Under the pieces are notes generated by a model. The model did not search any database, was not told the DNA's origin, and saw only the letters and a program-made list of their open reading frames with translations. DNA of 64,000 nucleotides, taken from CAXRDE01 sp964229355. GTDB lineage: Bacteria; Cyanobacteriota; Sericytochromatia; UBA7694. Positions 16,523 through 24,839 of the stretch are shown one piece after another. A program made the position numbers and the translations under genes. Each line of letters starts with the position of its first letter. The stretch's first letter is position 1. Where the stretch lies: the NCBI GenBank assembly GCA_964229355.1, contig CAXRDE010000011.1, positions 58,892 through 122,891 on the forward strand, given 5' to 3'.

Positions 16523-17754
16523 AAACCCCTCCTTTTTTGGTGAACGCGCACTATCAGGATCGTTATTTTGATGTGGTAAACGCCATTGCAGAGGCACGCC
16601 ATGTGTATTTTGAAGGCTGCCAGCTCTTGCCCCATTTGCAACAGAATAAAAGCCTTTCCATTGGAGAAACAGGCTTTGGCGCTGGGCGTGTGCTTTTGTC
16701 TCTGCTGTGTTTTCTAGAGGAACTGGGACCTGCTCTAAAAGGTGCAGGCCCTCACCAGATCGCCTTTGCTTCTGTGGAGCTTCACCCCTTAAGCCCAGAG
16801 CGTCTGAGTAGCATCTTACACATGTTTACCGGACAATTGCCCACCATTGACACCCATATTGCCCAGCTGGTTTCAGCCTATGCCCAGCTTGATCTTCAGG
16901 CGGTTTCTCAATGGCAGCATTTTACACTCGAAAGCGCCTGCGGCCCTGTCAAAGTCAGCCTTTGGTTTGGTGAAGCCCTCGAAATGGTTCAGGCAGTAAG
17001 CCCACGAGATGCCTGGTTTCTAGAGGGCCATGGCCCCAAAACAAACCCCGCTATGTGGCGTCCAGAACTGTTGCAAGCGGTGGGTGAAAAAACCACTGTG
17101 GGAGGCTACTGTGCGACGTTTACGGTCGCAGGCCATTTGCGCCGTGATCTGAGAGCTGCGGGTTTTAATGTGCGCCGTCTGCCCGGTTTTGGGGGTAAAA
17201 AGGAAGTCCTACAAGGCCAAAAACGTCCGCCCCATCAGCAGACATTTCAACCGTTGAACTTAAGCCCGTACCAGGAAGACTGGGCCGTGGGTTTTCGCAC
17301 CCTAAAACACCATCTATACGCGCAGCTCCCGCCAGGGCTCGTGGGTATAGAGCATGTGGGCAGCACCAGCATTGTCCATATGCTAGCCCGCGCAGAACTC
17401 GATATTGCTCTGATTGCGAGTTCTCACTGGCAACGAGAAGCCCTCCACCAGGGCTTATTGCATATGGGTTATCAGGTCCATCAAGAGCGTGAGCAAAGTT
17501 ACTTTCAACACGCTTCTGCGCCCTCAGAAACGATGCCGCATCGTCTTTTCCTTTTGACCCTCGACAATCCTGAACTGCATCAGCAATTGCTATTGCGAGA
17601 CTATTTGCGAAGGTTCCCTGAGCGCAGTGAAGCCTATAGCCGCCTCAAACAAACCCTTTTAGCACGTCACCCGAATGACGTCAAAGCCTACACCGGGGCA
17701 AAAACCCGTTTTTTAAATCAGCTCGTGACCGAGGCGAGAGAGCGCCTGAAATAA
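16519..17754 (+). CDS. Fusion of MnmC-type tRNA methyltransferase and GrpB domain
   Basis: A single uninterrupted 411-residue frame joins two families. Residues 1-235 match the SAM-dependent methyltransferase part of MnmC, which finishes the 5-methylaminomethyl modification of tRNA wobble uridine. The SAM loop GETGFGAGRVLLSLL is at 49-63, DAWFLEGHGPKTNPAMW at 164-180, ATFTVAGHLRRDLRAAGF at 199-216 and LPGFGGKKEVLQG at 221-233. Residues 248-400 match GrpB/UPF0157: LSPYQEDW, IEHVGSTS (277-284) and RDYLRRFPERSEAYSRLK. In GrpB the segment after GSTS usually reads PGL-x-AKPIIDI; here it is VHMLARAELDI, so activity may differ. The normal MnmC oxidase partner domain is absent. ATG 16519 overlaps the psd stop. 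Confidence 0.85.
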   Translation: MKTPPFLVNAHYQDRYFDVVNAIAEARHVYFEGCQLLPHLQQNKSLSIGETGFGAGRVLLSLLCFLEELGPALKGAGPHQIAFASVELHPLSPERLSSILHMFTGQLPTIDTHIAQLVSAYAQLDLQAVSQWQHFTLESACGPVKVSLWFGEALEMVQAVSPRDAWFLEGHGPKTNPAMWRPELLQAVGEKTTVGGYCATFTVAGHLRRDLRAAGFNVRRLPGFGGKKEVLQGQKRPPHQQTFQPLNLSPYQEDWAVGFRTLKHHLYAQLPPGLVGIEHVGSTSIVHMLARAELDIALIASSHWQREALHQGLLHMGYQVHQEREQSYFQHASAPSETMPHRLFLLTLDNPELHQQLLLRDYLRRFPERSEAYSRLKQTLLARHPNDVKAYTGAKTRFLNQLVTEARERLK

Positions 17755-18552
17755 ATGGGCCTGAATCGCCTGCGCACACAAAGCGGGTTGCTCAAAATAC
17801 AACATATGCGCAGCCTCTGATAAACACAGAAAGTTAAAGTGCGATTCCCGTGTTCGGGCTTGCGCCTGCAGTTGAGCTCCCAGAGCGGCGTATTTTTGAT
17901 CCTGTTCACCAGCCAAATACAACACTGGAAACAAAGAAGTGGTCAAATCCGCGCGGTAATCCCGCTGTTCTCCACTGCTGGAAGCTTGCAAAAAGGCAGC
18001 CCAGCGCTCGCCCTCTTCAGGACGACGGTACATGGTACGACGGGATAATAAAAGGGGATAATCACGATGCTGCTTTAAGGCTCCAAAAAGAGGCAAGGCA
18101 TACCAAAACGCATCAAAAAACACCCGCCACTGTTCAGGGGTCTTTAAAAGCTGTAAACGCAAACTCAGTTGGCGATCCTGGGCAATTCGCGCACCGCGCG
18201 CAATACCGTCAGCAGCAGGCAAGCCTGGATGCGCCGCCAAAAGGCTGAGTGAGGCCACATGCAATTTTTTTTGATAACGCAGTACATCATAAACCAAAGC
18301 CTGGGCCAGACGGCCGCCCAAAGAGTAGCCCACCACATGCCAGTGAGAAACAGAGGTGCGCAACATGTGCTGGTATAAAGCCTCTGCCTGGGCCTGTAAG
18401 GTCAAGGAATGGGGTCCCTGATATGCCAGGGGTAACGAAACAAAAAAGCAAGGAAGGGGTTTAGGCAATGCAGCACAGACAGTCTGAGACAGGGGTAAAA
18501 GGTCAGCGCTTTGCCCCATAAAACCGTGTAAGAAAAGCAGTGCCTGGCTCAA
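17713..18552 (-). CDS. Alpha/beta hydrolase, MenH-like
   Basis: A 279-residue cytoplasmic hydrolase. The oxyanion HGFMG block is at the N-terminus, the nucleophile serine lies in GYSLGGRLA, the acid in AGEQDQKY and the histidine in SEAAHMLYFEQP. This arrangement resembles MenH (SHCHC synthase of menaquinone synthesis). No other men gene is near, so only the fold is asserted. The start is TTG 18552, overlapping the stop of the upstream TPR gene as TTGA. It overlaps the convergent fusion gene by 42 bases at its 3' end. Confidence 0.75.
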   Translation of the reverse strand: MSQALLFLHGFMGQSADLLPLSQTVCAALPKPLPCFFVSLPLAYQGPHSLTLQAQAEALYQHMLRTSVSHWHVVGYSLGGRLAQALVYDVLRYQKKLHVASLSLLAAHPGLPAADGIARGARIAQDRQLSLRLQLLKTPEQWRVFFDAFWYALPLFGALKQHRDYPLLLSRRTMYRRPEEGERWAAFLQASSSGEQRDYRADLTTSLFPVLYLAGEQDQKYAALGAQLQAQARTRESHFNFLCLSEAAHMLYFEQPALCAQAIQAHLFQALSRLGHELI

Positions 18553-20309
18553 AAGCTATACCGCAAACGGATTTCAGCCACATCTTTAAGGTAAGAACGG
18601 CTGGTGATGGTCCGAATTTCTTCTGCAGAGATGTTTGAAACATTGGTGGTACGGTTGTATTGTGCCAATAAGGACCAATGATCATCCAGCTTCCATTCCG
18701 CATTGGCATAAAAAACCAGGCGGGTATCTTCACGCAGTTTCTCCACCGAGAGTCCGGGAATGGGTTCAGGGGGCAAAGGCAAGCCCGTGAGTGGATTCAA
18801 AGTGATACGTGAAGCCTTATAGACATCGGGGTGGTGGTACAGTAAAAAATCAAAATTACTGCCCATTTCAATATCGATGGGTCCCAACGGAAAGGCAAAG
18901 CCCAAACCGATTTGGTTTTGGCTACGTGAACTGGCCGTCAAAAAATCCACCTGAATCAGTTGCCCATTGGCCTCTTGTTGATTACTTTGGATATTATCGC
19001 GGGCCAATACGTGTAAAAAGCGATAGTTAAAACGCAACCAGGAACGACTATTCCAGAGGTAGATATACTGTTCTAACGCCAGGGCATAATTAAAATTATC
19101 TCGTTCGGCAAAGCGGGTAAACTGTTCCATTGCCAGATCCGCATAGGCCCTTGAGATCAAACGCTCCGTTTCATAAAAGGTGAACGTGGGGCGCAGGGAC
19201 AGCTCCCCGAAAAAGGGCTCGCCAGCTAAAAACTGCAGTCCACCGCGACTGTCTAGACTCATTTCGATCCAGTCATTGAGGCTATAGCGTTGGGACACCA
19301 AAACACTGTGTTGTTGCAAATGATAGTCCGCAGAAGACAATAAGCGCCCCGCGGTCGCGTCATCACTGAGTCCCCAATAGGCGTTCAAAAAGTAATTATA
19401 ACGGGCATTCAAAATCTCATTAAAGCGGTAATTTAAATCCACATTGAGTGAGGTACCCAGATCTGCAAAGGGAGCACTGGCAGAAGACTGCAGATCATCA
19501 CCTACGGCATTATTTAAAGCGCCCCCGTAATTGACGTTAGAATCCCCAAATGTTCCTAGTGTAATGCTGCCTGAAAAAGGCTTGAGGGGCAAGTTTTGCG
19601 CCAGTTTATTCACCACAGCCAGGGTTTGTCGCGCCGAGCTGGCAAATTCCCCCTCGGGCGCCAGCACCAACACTTTTTCTAAACTGCTTTTTGCCAGTAC
19701 AAAGTCAAAGCGCTGATACGCGGAAATCCCCAGGTAATAATACAACTCAGGAGAGTCAGGGGTAATTCTTAAGGCCTCTTGAAATAAATCACGGGCCATT
19801 TCAAAATCTCCCCGTTGATAGGCAGCCAGCGCATCTTGATACGCTGAAGATTGATCCCGCAGGGTGAGTAAAAGCTGTTGCTCTGCCAGTTGACGCATAT
19901 CGGCACTTGCGCGCTCGTCATTGAGCACCTGGTTTAGATATTCCTGGGCGGATTCTAAATCATCGGCATAGTAATGCGCCAAACCCAACGAAAACAGAAG
20001 ATCCACGGGCGCTTCTTCACCGTAGTCCTGCAAGGCCACTTCAAAAGCGTCAATGGCCAGGGCGTACAAATTCAAGTTATAGTAGCTCAACCCCAGATAA
20101 TAATAGGCTTCGCGGGGTGACTCTTGTGAAAGCCTGGGCAACAGGGCTTCAATGGCTTCCGCATACTGCTGGGCCTGATAGGCTGCTTTTCCGGCCTCCA
20201 GAGAAGAAAGCTGCGGTTGTGCCCATGCTGAACCAGATGCTGCAAAGTAAACCACAGTCATACAACTGTAGAACCCCAGAATCTGGCTCAGCGGACGCCG
20301 CAAATGCAA
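18549..20309 (-). CDS. Outer-membrane protein with N-terminal TPR repeats and C-terminal beta-barrel
   Basis: A 586-residue exported protein. A signal peptide ends near AWAQ. Residues about 35-240 contain TPR-like repeats, for example AYYYLGLSYYNLNLYALAI and LYYYLGISAYQRFDFVLA. From about 250 there are alternating amphipathic strands, and the last residues RLRYSF end in phenylalanine as expected for BAM-assembled barrels. The TPR-plus-barrel layout recalls polysaccharide exporters of the PgaA/BcsC kind and surface-assembly modulators; no specific one is recognised. The start is TTG 20309, the only way to include the signal peptide. It lies 8 bases after gcvPA. Confidence 0.7.
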   Translation of the reverse strand: MHLRRPLSQILGFYSCMTVVYFAASGSAWAQPQLSSLEAGKAAYQAQQYAEAIEALLPRLSQESPREAYYYLGLSYYNLNLYALAIDAFEVALQDYGEEAPVDLLFSLGLAHYYADDLESAQEYLNQVLNDERASADMRQLAEQQLLLTLRDQSSAYQDALAAYQRGDFEMARDLFQEALRITPDSPELYYYLGISAYQRFDFVLAKSSLEKVLVLAPEGEFASSARQTLAVVNKLAQNLPLKPFSGSITLGTFGDSNVNYGGALNNAVGDDLQSSASAPFADLGTSLNVDLNYRFNEILNARYNYFLNAYWGLSDDATAGRLLSSADYHLQQHSVLVSQRYSLNDWIEMSLDSRGGLQFLAGEPFFGELSLRPTFTFYETERLISRAYADLAMEQFTRFAERDNFNYALALEQYIYLWNSRSWLRFNYRFLHVLARDNIQSNQQEANGQLIQVDFLTASSRSQNQIGLGFAFPLGPIDIEMGSNFDFLLYHHPDVYKASRITLNPLTGLPLPPEPIPGLSVEKLREDTRLVFYANAEWKLDDHWSLLAQYNRTTNVSNISAEEIRTITSRSYLKDVAEIRLRYSF

Positions 20310-20317
20310 AAGCTATC

Positions 20318-21658
20318 TCAAGCGGCCTGTTCCAATACCTGCAGCAAGCGCTCCAGATCCTGAACAGCATTCATTTCAGTAACCGTTACCAACAAATGGT
20401 TAGCCAATTCAGGATACCAGCGCTGCAAATGCACCCCTGGAATACAATCCTGAGCGGCCAGCTTTTCTAAGAGAGCCTCTAAGTCTCCCTCATACTTCAG
20501 CACAAACTCATGAAAGAAAGCCCCTTCAAAGGCCAACGACCACTGGGGCAGTTGCGCCAGACGCAACGCCAAATCATGGGCACGCTGAAAGCAAATATTG
20601 GCAAGATCTTGCAAGCCCGCTTTACCAATCAAAGAGAGCCACACGGTCGCAATTAAGGCATTGAGTCCCTGGTTGGTACAAATATTGCTGGTGGCCTTTT
20701 CACGGCGAATATGCTGCTCACGGGTCTGCAGCACCAGGGTGTAAGCAGTATTGCCCTCAGCATCTTCAGCCAGACCCGACATGCGTCCAGGCATCTGACG
20801 AATAAATTTTTCGCGCGCTGTTAAAAAGCCTAAATAGGGCCCCCCGTAACTGACGCTGTTGCCAAAAGCCTGGGCTTCGCCCGCGACAATATCAGCTCCC
20901 AGATTTCCGGGGGCTTCTAAAAGTCCCAGTGCCACAGGATCATTCATAATCACCACCAAAAGTCCGCCTTTGGCGTGAATCCATTCGGCCTGGGCCTGTA
21001 GATCTTCAATTTGCCCCATAAAGTTCGGGTACTGCACCACAAGGGCCGCGGGCTTTTCTACCTCAGCAAATTGCTCAGGCTGAGCTCTCCCCCCCACGTA
21101 CCCCCCCAGATGCACAGGCATATCCAGAGCATCGGCGTAAGTTTTCATGACTTCACGATATTCAGGGTGCACTGTAGAGGCCACCAAAATATCACTACGG
21201 CCCGTAATGCGCACCGCCATGGTCATGGCCTCTACTGCAGCAGTGGCTCCTTCATAAGTGGAAGCATTGGCAATATCCATTCCCGTCAAGGTACACAGCG
21301 CCGATTGGAACTCGTACATCACCTGTAAGGTTCCCTGAGCCACCTCTGCCTGATACGGCGTATAAGCGGTTAAAAACTCTGAGCGACCTGCCAGGGTGGA
21401 AAGCACAGCGGGTACATAGTGTCGGTATGCACCTGCTCCTAAGAAGCAGAGTTGGTCGCTGGCCGCTGTATTTTTGCGTGACAGACGGCCAAGCTCTTGC
21501 TGCAGTTCCATTTCAGAAAGCGGTGCAGGCAAGTGAATTTCAGGGTGGCGCAAGGCTTCAGGCACCGGAGAAAAGAGGTCATCGATATGTTGATAACCCG
21601 CTGCTTTCAACATGTGCTGACGTTCTTCAGAGGTATGCGCTAAGTATGCATGCTGCAT
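20318..21658 (-). CDS. gcvPA: Glycine dehydrogenase (decarboxylating) subunit 1
   Basis: The N-terminal half of a split glycine-cleavage P protein, 446 residues. Conserved blocks are FLGAGAYRHYVPAVL, FLTAYTPYQAEVAQGTLQ, ASTYEGATAAVEA and EKATSNICTNQGLNAL. This subunit pairs with gcvPB, which carries the PLP lysine; together they decarboxylate glycine and load the aminomethyl group onto GcvH. gcvPB is not found in this window, and the next gene is an unrelated TPR/barrel protein. AAAGGAGAAT precedes the ATG. It lies 18 bases after gcvH in the same operon. Confidence 0.93.
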   Translation of the reverse strand: MQHAYLAHTSEERQHMLKAAGYQHIDDLFSPVPEALRHPEIHLPAPLSEMELQQELGRLSRKNTAASDQLCFLGAGAYRHYVPAVLSTLAGRSEFLTAYTPYQAEVAQGTLQVMYEFQSALCTLTGMDIANASTYEGATAAVEAMTMAVRITGRSDILVASTVHPEYREVMKTYADALDMPVHLGGYVGGRAQPEQFAEVEKPAALVVQYPNFMGQIEDLQAQAEWIHAKGGLLVVIMNDPVALGLLEAPGNLGADIVAGEAQAFGNSVSYGGPYLGFLTAREKFIRQMPGRMSGLAEDAEGNTAYTLVLQTREQHIRREKATSNICTNQGLNALIATVWLSLIGKAGLQDLANICFQRAHDLALRLAQLPQWSLAFEGAFFHEFVLKYEGDLEALLEKLAAQDCIPGVHLQRWYPELANHLLVTVTEMNAVQDLERLLQVLEQAA

Positions 21659-21676
21659 AGGTATTCTCCTTTAATC

Positions 21677-22054
21677 TTAGGCCGAAGCGTCCAGATAAGC
21701 CTGGTAGTCTGCTTCTGAAAGACAGGTTTCTAGCTCTTCGGGCTGACTCATTTTGATTTTAATCATCCAGCCCAGGGCCTGAGGATCGTCGTTCACTCGC
21801 TCAGGTTCTGCATCCAGCTCACCATTGATCTCAACCACGGTACCGCTGACCGGTGCATAGAGTTCAGAAACGGTTTTGACCGATTCAATTTCGCCAAAAC
21901 TCGCCTGGGCTGAAAGCTCGGTTCCCACCTGGGGCAGTTCCACATAGGTAATTTCACCCAGTTGGTCTACCGCATGGGGTGTAATGGAGACGGTGGCAAC
22001 GCCATCCGCCACTGAAAAACACTCATGGGTTTTGGTGTAATAATATTGACTCAT
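21677..22054 (-). CDS. gcvH: Glycine cleavage system H protein
   Basis: A 125-residue lipoyl carrier that shuttles the aminomethyl group between the P, T and L proteins. The lipoylated lysine is Lys60 in FGEIESVKTVSELYAPVSG. The start overlaps the gcvT stop by ATGA (22051-22054), and AGGAG lies upstream. Length and motif order are normal for the family. Confidence 0.95.
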   Translation of the reverse strand: MSQYYYTKTHECFSVADGVATVSITPHAVDQLGEITYVELPQVGTELSAQASFGEIESVKTVSELYAPVSGTVVEINGELDAEPERVNDDPQALGWMIKIKMSQPEELETCLSEADYQAYLDASA

Positions 22055-23178
22055 GATTTTCTCCTATAAAAAGGCAAGCTCACCCGCTCTACAGGGTAAC
22101 GCTGCCCACGAATTTCTAAATGAATGGGGGTTTCTTGATCATAATACGGTGCATTCAGGTAGCCCATACCAATGGGATAACCCAACGTAGGGGAGAGGGA
22201 TCCGCTGGTCACCACGCCCACTTCGGTGTCTCCCATAAAGAGGCGGTAACCTTCTCGGGGCGCCCGGCGGCTCTCAGGCATGGCAAAGCCAATACGCCGC
22301 CTGGGTAAGGGGACTGCTTTCTGGGCCACCAGCGCCGCCTTACCCACAAAGTCGGGCTGTGGGTCTTCAGCAGTCCCCAATTTAACACTCCAGGCCAGCC
22401 CCGCTTCTAAGGGGCTGATCTCCCGGCTCAGCTCGTGACCGTACAAAGGCATGGCGGCTTCTAAGCGCAGCGTATCGCGCGCGCCAAGCCCGACGGGTAC
22501 CAGTCCAGACTCAGCGCCCAGTCGCAACAGGGTCTGCCAGAGTTGCACCACATGATCATAGGGTACATACAGTTCAAAACCATCTTCACCGGTGTACCCA
22601 CTGCGAGAAACCACAAAAGGGGTGTCACCAGATACTTCTGTAAGATGGAAAGCGGAAAGATGTTGGGGAGCTGTCTCACTCTGAAGCGCAAGGGTTTGCA
22701 GCAGCTGCTCAAGTAGCATCACAGCCTGAGGACCTTGCAAAGCCAGAATGGCTGTATGATCTGCCAGAGAAGTTAACTGCGCTTCGTAAGCCTGTAAATG
22801 CTGCTGCACCCATTCAAAATCCACCGCCCGATTCCCCGCGTTCACAATCAACCAATAACGGGCCTCATGCCAGCGAAAAATCAGCAGGTCATCAATGACA
22901 CCCCCATCTTCCTGGCAAAGCTGGGTATAAAGCCCAGCGCCGTCGCGCAAGCGCGCAATATTATTGGGAACCAGGGCTTGTAAAGCGGCTTCGGCATCAG
23001 CACCCGCCACTTCAAAAACGCCCATATGCGAGACATCAAAAAGCCCGGCAGCCTGACGAACCGCCGCGTGCTCTTGCAAAATTGAAGTGTACTGAACAGG
23101 CATTTCCCAGCCACCAAAGTCCACCAAACGAGCGCCCAGGGCCTGGTGTTGCTCAAAAAGGGGGGTGCGACGTAACAT
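22051..23178 (-). CDS. gcvT: Aminomethyltransferase (glycine cleavage T protein)
   Basis: Transfers the methylene group from the H protein to tetrahydrofolate, releasing ammonia. It is 375 residues from ATG 23178. That start gives MLRRTPLFEQHQALGARLVDFGG, aligning with the E. coli N-terminus, and overlaps the aldehyde dehydrogenase stop as TAATG. An ATG at 23193 would add five residues. The GLGARDTLRLEAAMPLYGHE block and the folate-site region RSGYTGEDGFELY are present. It belongs to the operon with gcvH and gcvPA. Confidence 0.93.
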   Translation of the reverse strand: MLRRTPLFEQHQALGARLVDFGGWEMPVQYTSILQEHAAVRQAAGLFDVSHMGVFEVAGADAEAALQALVPNNIARLRDGAGLYTQLCQEDGGVIDDLLIFRWHEARYWLIVNAGNRAVDFEWVQQHLQAYEAQLTSLADHTAILALQGPQAVMLLEQLLQTLALQSETAPQHLSAFHLTEVSGDTPFVVSRSGYTGEDGFELYVPYDHVVQLWQTLLRLGAESGLVPVGLGARDTLRLEAAMPLYGHELSREISPLEAGLAWSVKLGTAEDPQPDFVGKAALVAQKAVPLPRRRIGFAMPESRRAPREGYRLFMGDTEVGVVTSGSLSPTLGYPIGMGYLNAPYYDQETPIHLEIRGQRYPVERVSLPFYRRKS

Positions 23179-24653
23179 TAGAGCCCGTACCATCCTGTCA
23201 CAGGAGATGCAGGCATTAAATCCACATAAACGGTCTTGCTTTCGGTGTAAGCGTCCATGGCTGCACTGCCCAGTTCACGGCCAATGCCGCTGTTTTTATA
23301 GCCCCCAAAAGGCGCTTCCACAGGAATCACGTTATAGGTATTGATCCACACATATCCGGCTTGAATGCGGTGAGCAAAGTTGTGGGCCCGCTTAATATCT
23401 TTCGACCAAACGGCAGAGGCCAGACCATAAGAGATGTCGTTCACCAGACGAATCGCTTCTTCTTCGTCTTGAAAGCGAATCACCGAAAGCACGGGGCCAA
23501 AGATTTCCTCCTGGGCAATACGCATGCTGTTTTTCACATCGGTGAACACGGTGGGCTGTACAAAAAAGCCTTTGTGTTCAGGCTGCAAAAGTTTGCCGCC
23601 AAAAGCCAATGTTGCCCCTTCGTCTTGACCAATACGAATGTACTCCGCCACTTTGTCGTACTGCTCCTGAGACACCAGTGCACCGATTTGTGTGGTGTTT
23701 TGGGTGGGATCACCCACCCGCAGTTTAGCGACCCGGTCTAAGAATTTTTCCATGAAAGCGTCGTAGATAGAGGCCTGTACAAAAAGACGAGAGCCAGCGG
23801 TACAGGCTTGCCCCTGGTTAAAGAAGTTGGCAAATAAAGCGGCATTGACGGCCTGATCCAAATCTGCATCGTCAAAAATGACGTTAGGGGCTTTACCACC
23901 CAACTCTAAGGTCACGCGCTTCAGGGTTTTTGCAGCATTGGCCATGACGCGACGCCCCACCTCAGTGGAACCCGTAAAGGCAATTTTATCGACCTTTTCG
24001 TGGTTCACCAACGCTTCACCGGTTTGACCGTCTCCGGTCACGACATTGACCACCCCATCAGGAACGCCCGCTTCTTTAAACAACTGCGCCAGACGCAATG
24101 CTGATAAAGGGGTTTGTTCAGCAGGCTTTAACACCACCGTATTGCCCGCCGCGAGTGCAGGCGCGAGCTTCCAGGTGGCCATCAGGGTTGGAAAGTTCCA
24201 GGGCACAATTAAACCACAAACCCCGACAGGCTCTTTGCGGGTGTAAGCCATGGCACCAGGCACGGGCAGGTTCTGACCGTTGATAAAACGTGCAGCGGCC
24301 GCATAGTAACGGTAGTTATCGATAGACATGGGCAAGTCCACAAAGCTGGCTTCGTTAATGGGCTTACCATTATCCTGGGTTTCTAGCGCTGCGATTTCAG
24401 GCGCATGCTTTTCGAGCAGATCGGCAAAACGATTCAAAATCACACTGCGTTCCGCAGCGGGTTTGTCGCGCCAGACACCGCTATCGTGTGCCGCACGGGC
24501 TGCATTGACGGCTTTATCGACATCTTCAGCGTTGGCGTAAGCGACCTGAGCAATGGTTTCACCGGTGGCTGGATTGACCGAGGCAAACGTTTGTTCGGAT
24601 TGCGCCTCCACAAAAGCACCATTAATAAACAATTGTGTGTGTTGTACTGACAT
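23178..24653 (-). CDS. Aldehyde dehydrogenase, betaine-aldehyde dehydrogenase-like
   Basis: A 491-residue NAD(P)-dependent aldehyde dehydrogenase. Residues seen: PWNFP (151-155), the nucleotide loop FTGSTEVG (226-233), general-base Glu250 in LELGGKAPN and nucleophile Cys284 in NQGQACTAGSR. The substrate is unproven, although the sequence type is close to betaine-aldehyde and phenylacetaldehyde dehydrogenases. ATG 24653 has AAAGGGG 8 bases upstream. It is the first gene of the glycine-cleavage operon, coupled to gcvT by TAATG, which hints at a one-carbon or methylated-amine context. Confidence 0.88.
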   Translation of the reverse strand: MSVQHTQLFINGAFVEAQSEQTFASVNPATGETIAQVAYANAEDVDKAVNAARAAHDSGVWRDKPAAERSVILNRFADLLEKHAPEIAALETQDNGKPINEASFVDLPMSIDNYRYYAAAARFINGQNLPVPGAMAYTRKEPVGVCGLIVPWNFPTLMATWKLAPALAAGNTVVLKPAEQTPLSALRLAQLFKEAGVPDGVVNVVTGDGQTGEALVNHEKVDKIAFTGSTEVGRRVMANAAKTLKRVTLELGGKAPNVIFDDADLDQAVNAALFANFFNQGQACTAGSRLFVQASIYDAFMEKFLDRVAKLRVGDPTQNTTQIGALVSQEQYDKVAEYIRIGQDEGATLAFGGKLLQPEHKGFFVQPTVFTDVKNSMRIAQEEIFGPVLSVIRFQDEEEAIRLVNDISYGLASAVWSKDIKRAHNFAHRIQAGYVWINTYNVIPVEAPFGGYKNSGIGRELGSAAMDAYTESKTVYVDLMPASPVTGWYGL

Positions 24654-24673
24654 AAGAAACCCCTTTATACCGT

Positions 24674-24706
24674 TGTGTTTGGGCAGGTAGTATACCACCA
24701 AACACA
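24674..24706. promoter_or_regulatory. Nested inverted repeat upstream of the aldehyde dehydrogenase operon
   Basis: TGTGTTTGG (24674-24682) pairs with CCAAACACA (24698-24706), with GGTA/TACC nested inside. On the minus strand TATACT, a possible -10 for the operon, sits in the centre. The structure may be an operator over the promoter or a leader hairpin. Confidence 0.5.
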
Positions 24707-24773
24707 GCCCACACAGCACATCTCACCTGTAAATTCCCCCAGAGACATTCACAATCCTGTATACTTTCATCAA

Positions 24774-24795
24774 CCTCAAGATTTCCTCAAGATTT
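24774..24795 (+). repeat. Two tandem copies of an 11-bp repeat
   Basis: CCTCAAGATTT occurs twice, back to back, in the region upstream of the antiporter gene. It may be a binding site or chance. Confidence 0.5.
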
Positions 24796-24839
24796 TTATT
24801 TATATCTTGACAAAAATAATTGGGTTCATGGAGCTTTGT

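Noticed and set aside
16519..17754. Methyltransferase/GrpB junction as a sequencing frameshift
   Set aside because: Both domains lie in the same frame with a normal linker and no stop or frame change, so the fusion is taken as real in this sequence.
24654..24839. Glycine riboswitch ahead of the glycine-cleavage operon
   Set aside because: No tandem aptamer-like conserved core is visible in the short leader; only the palindrome at 24674-24706 is present.
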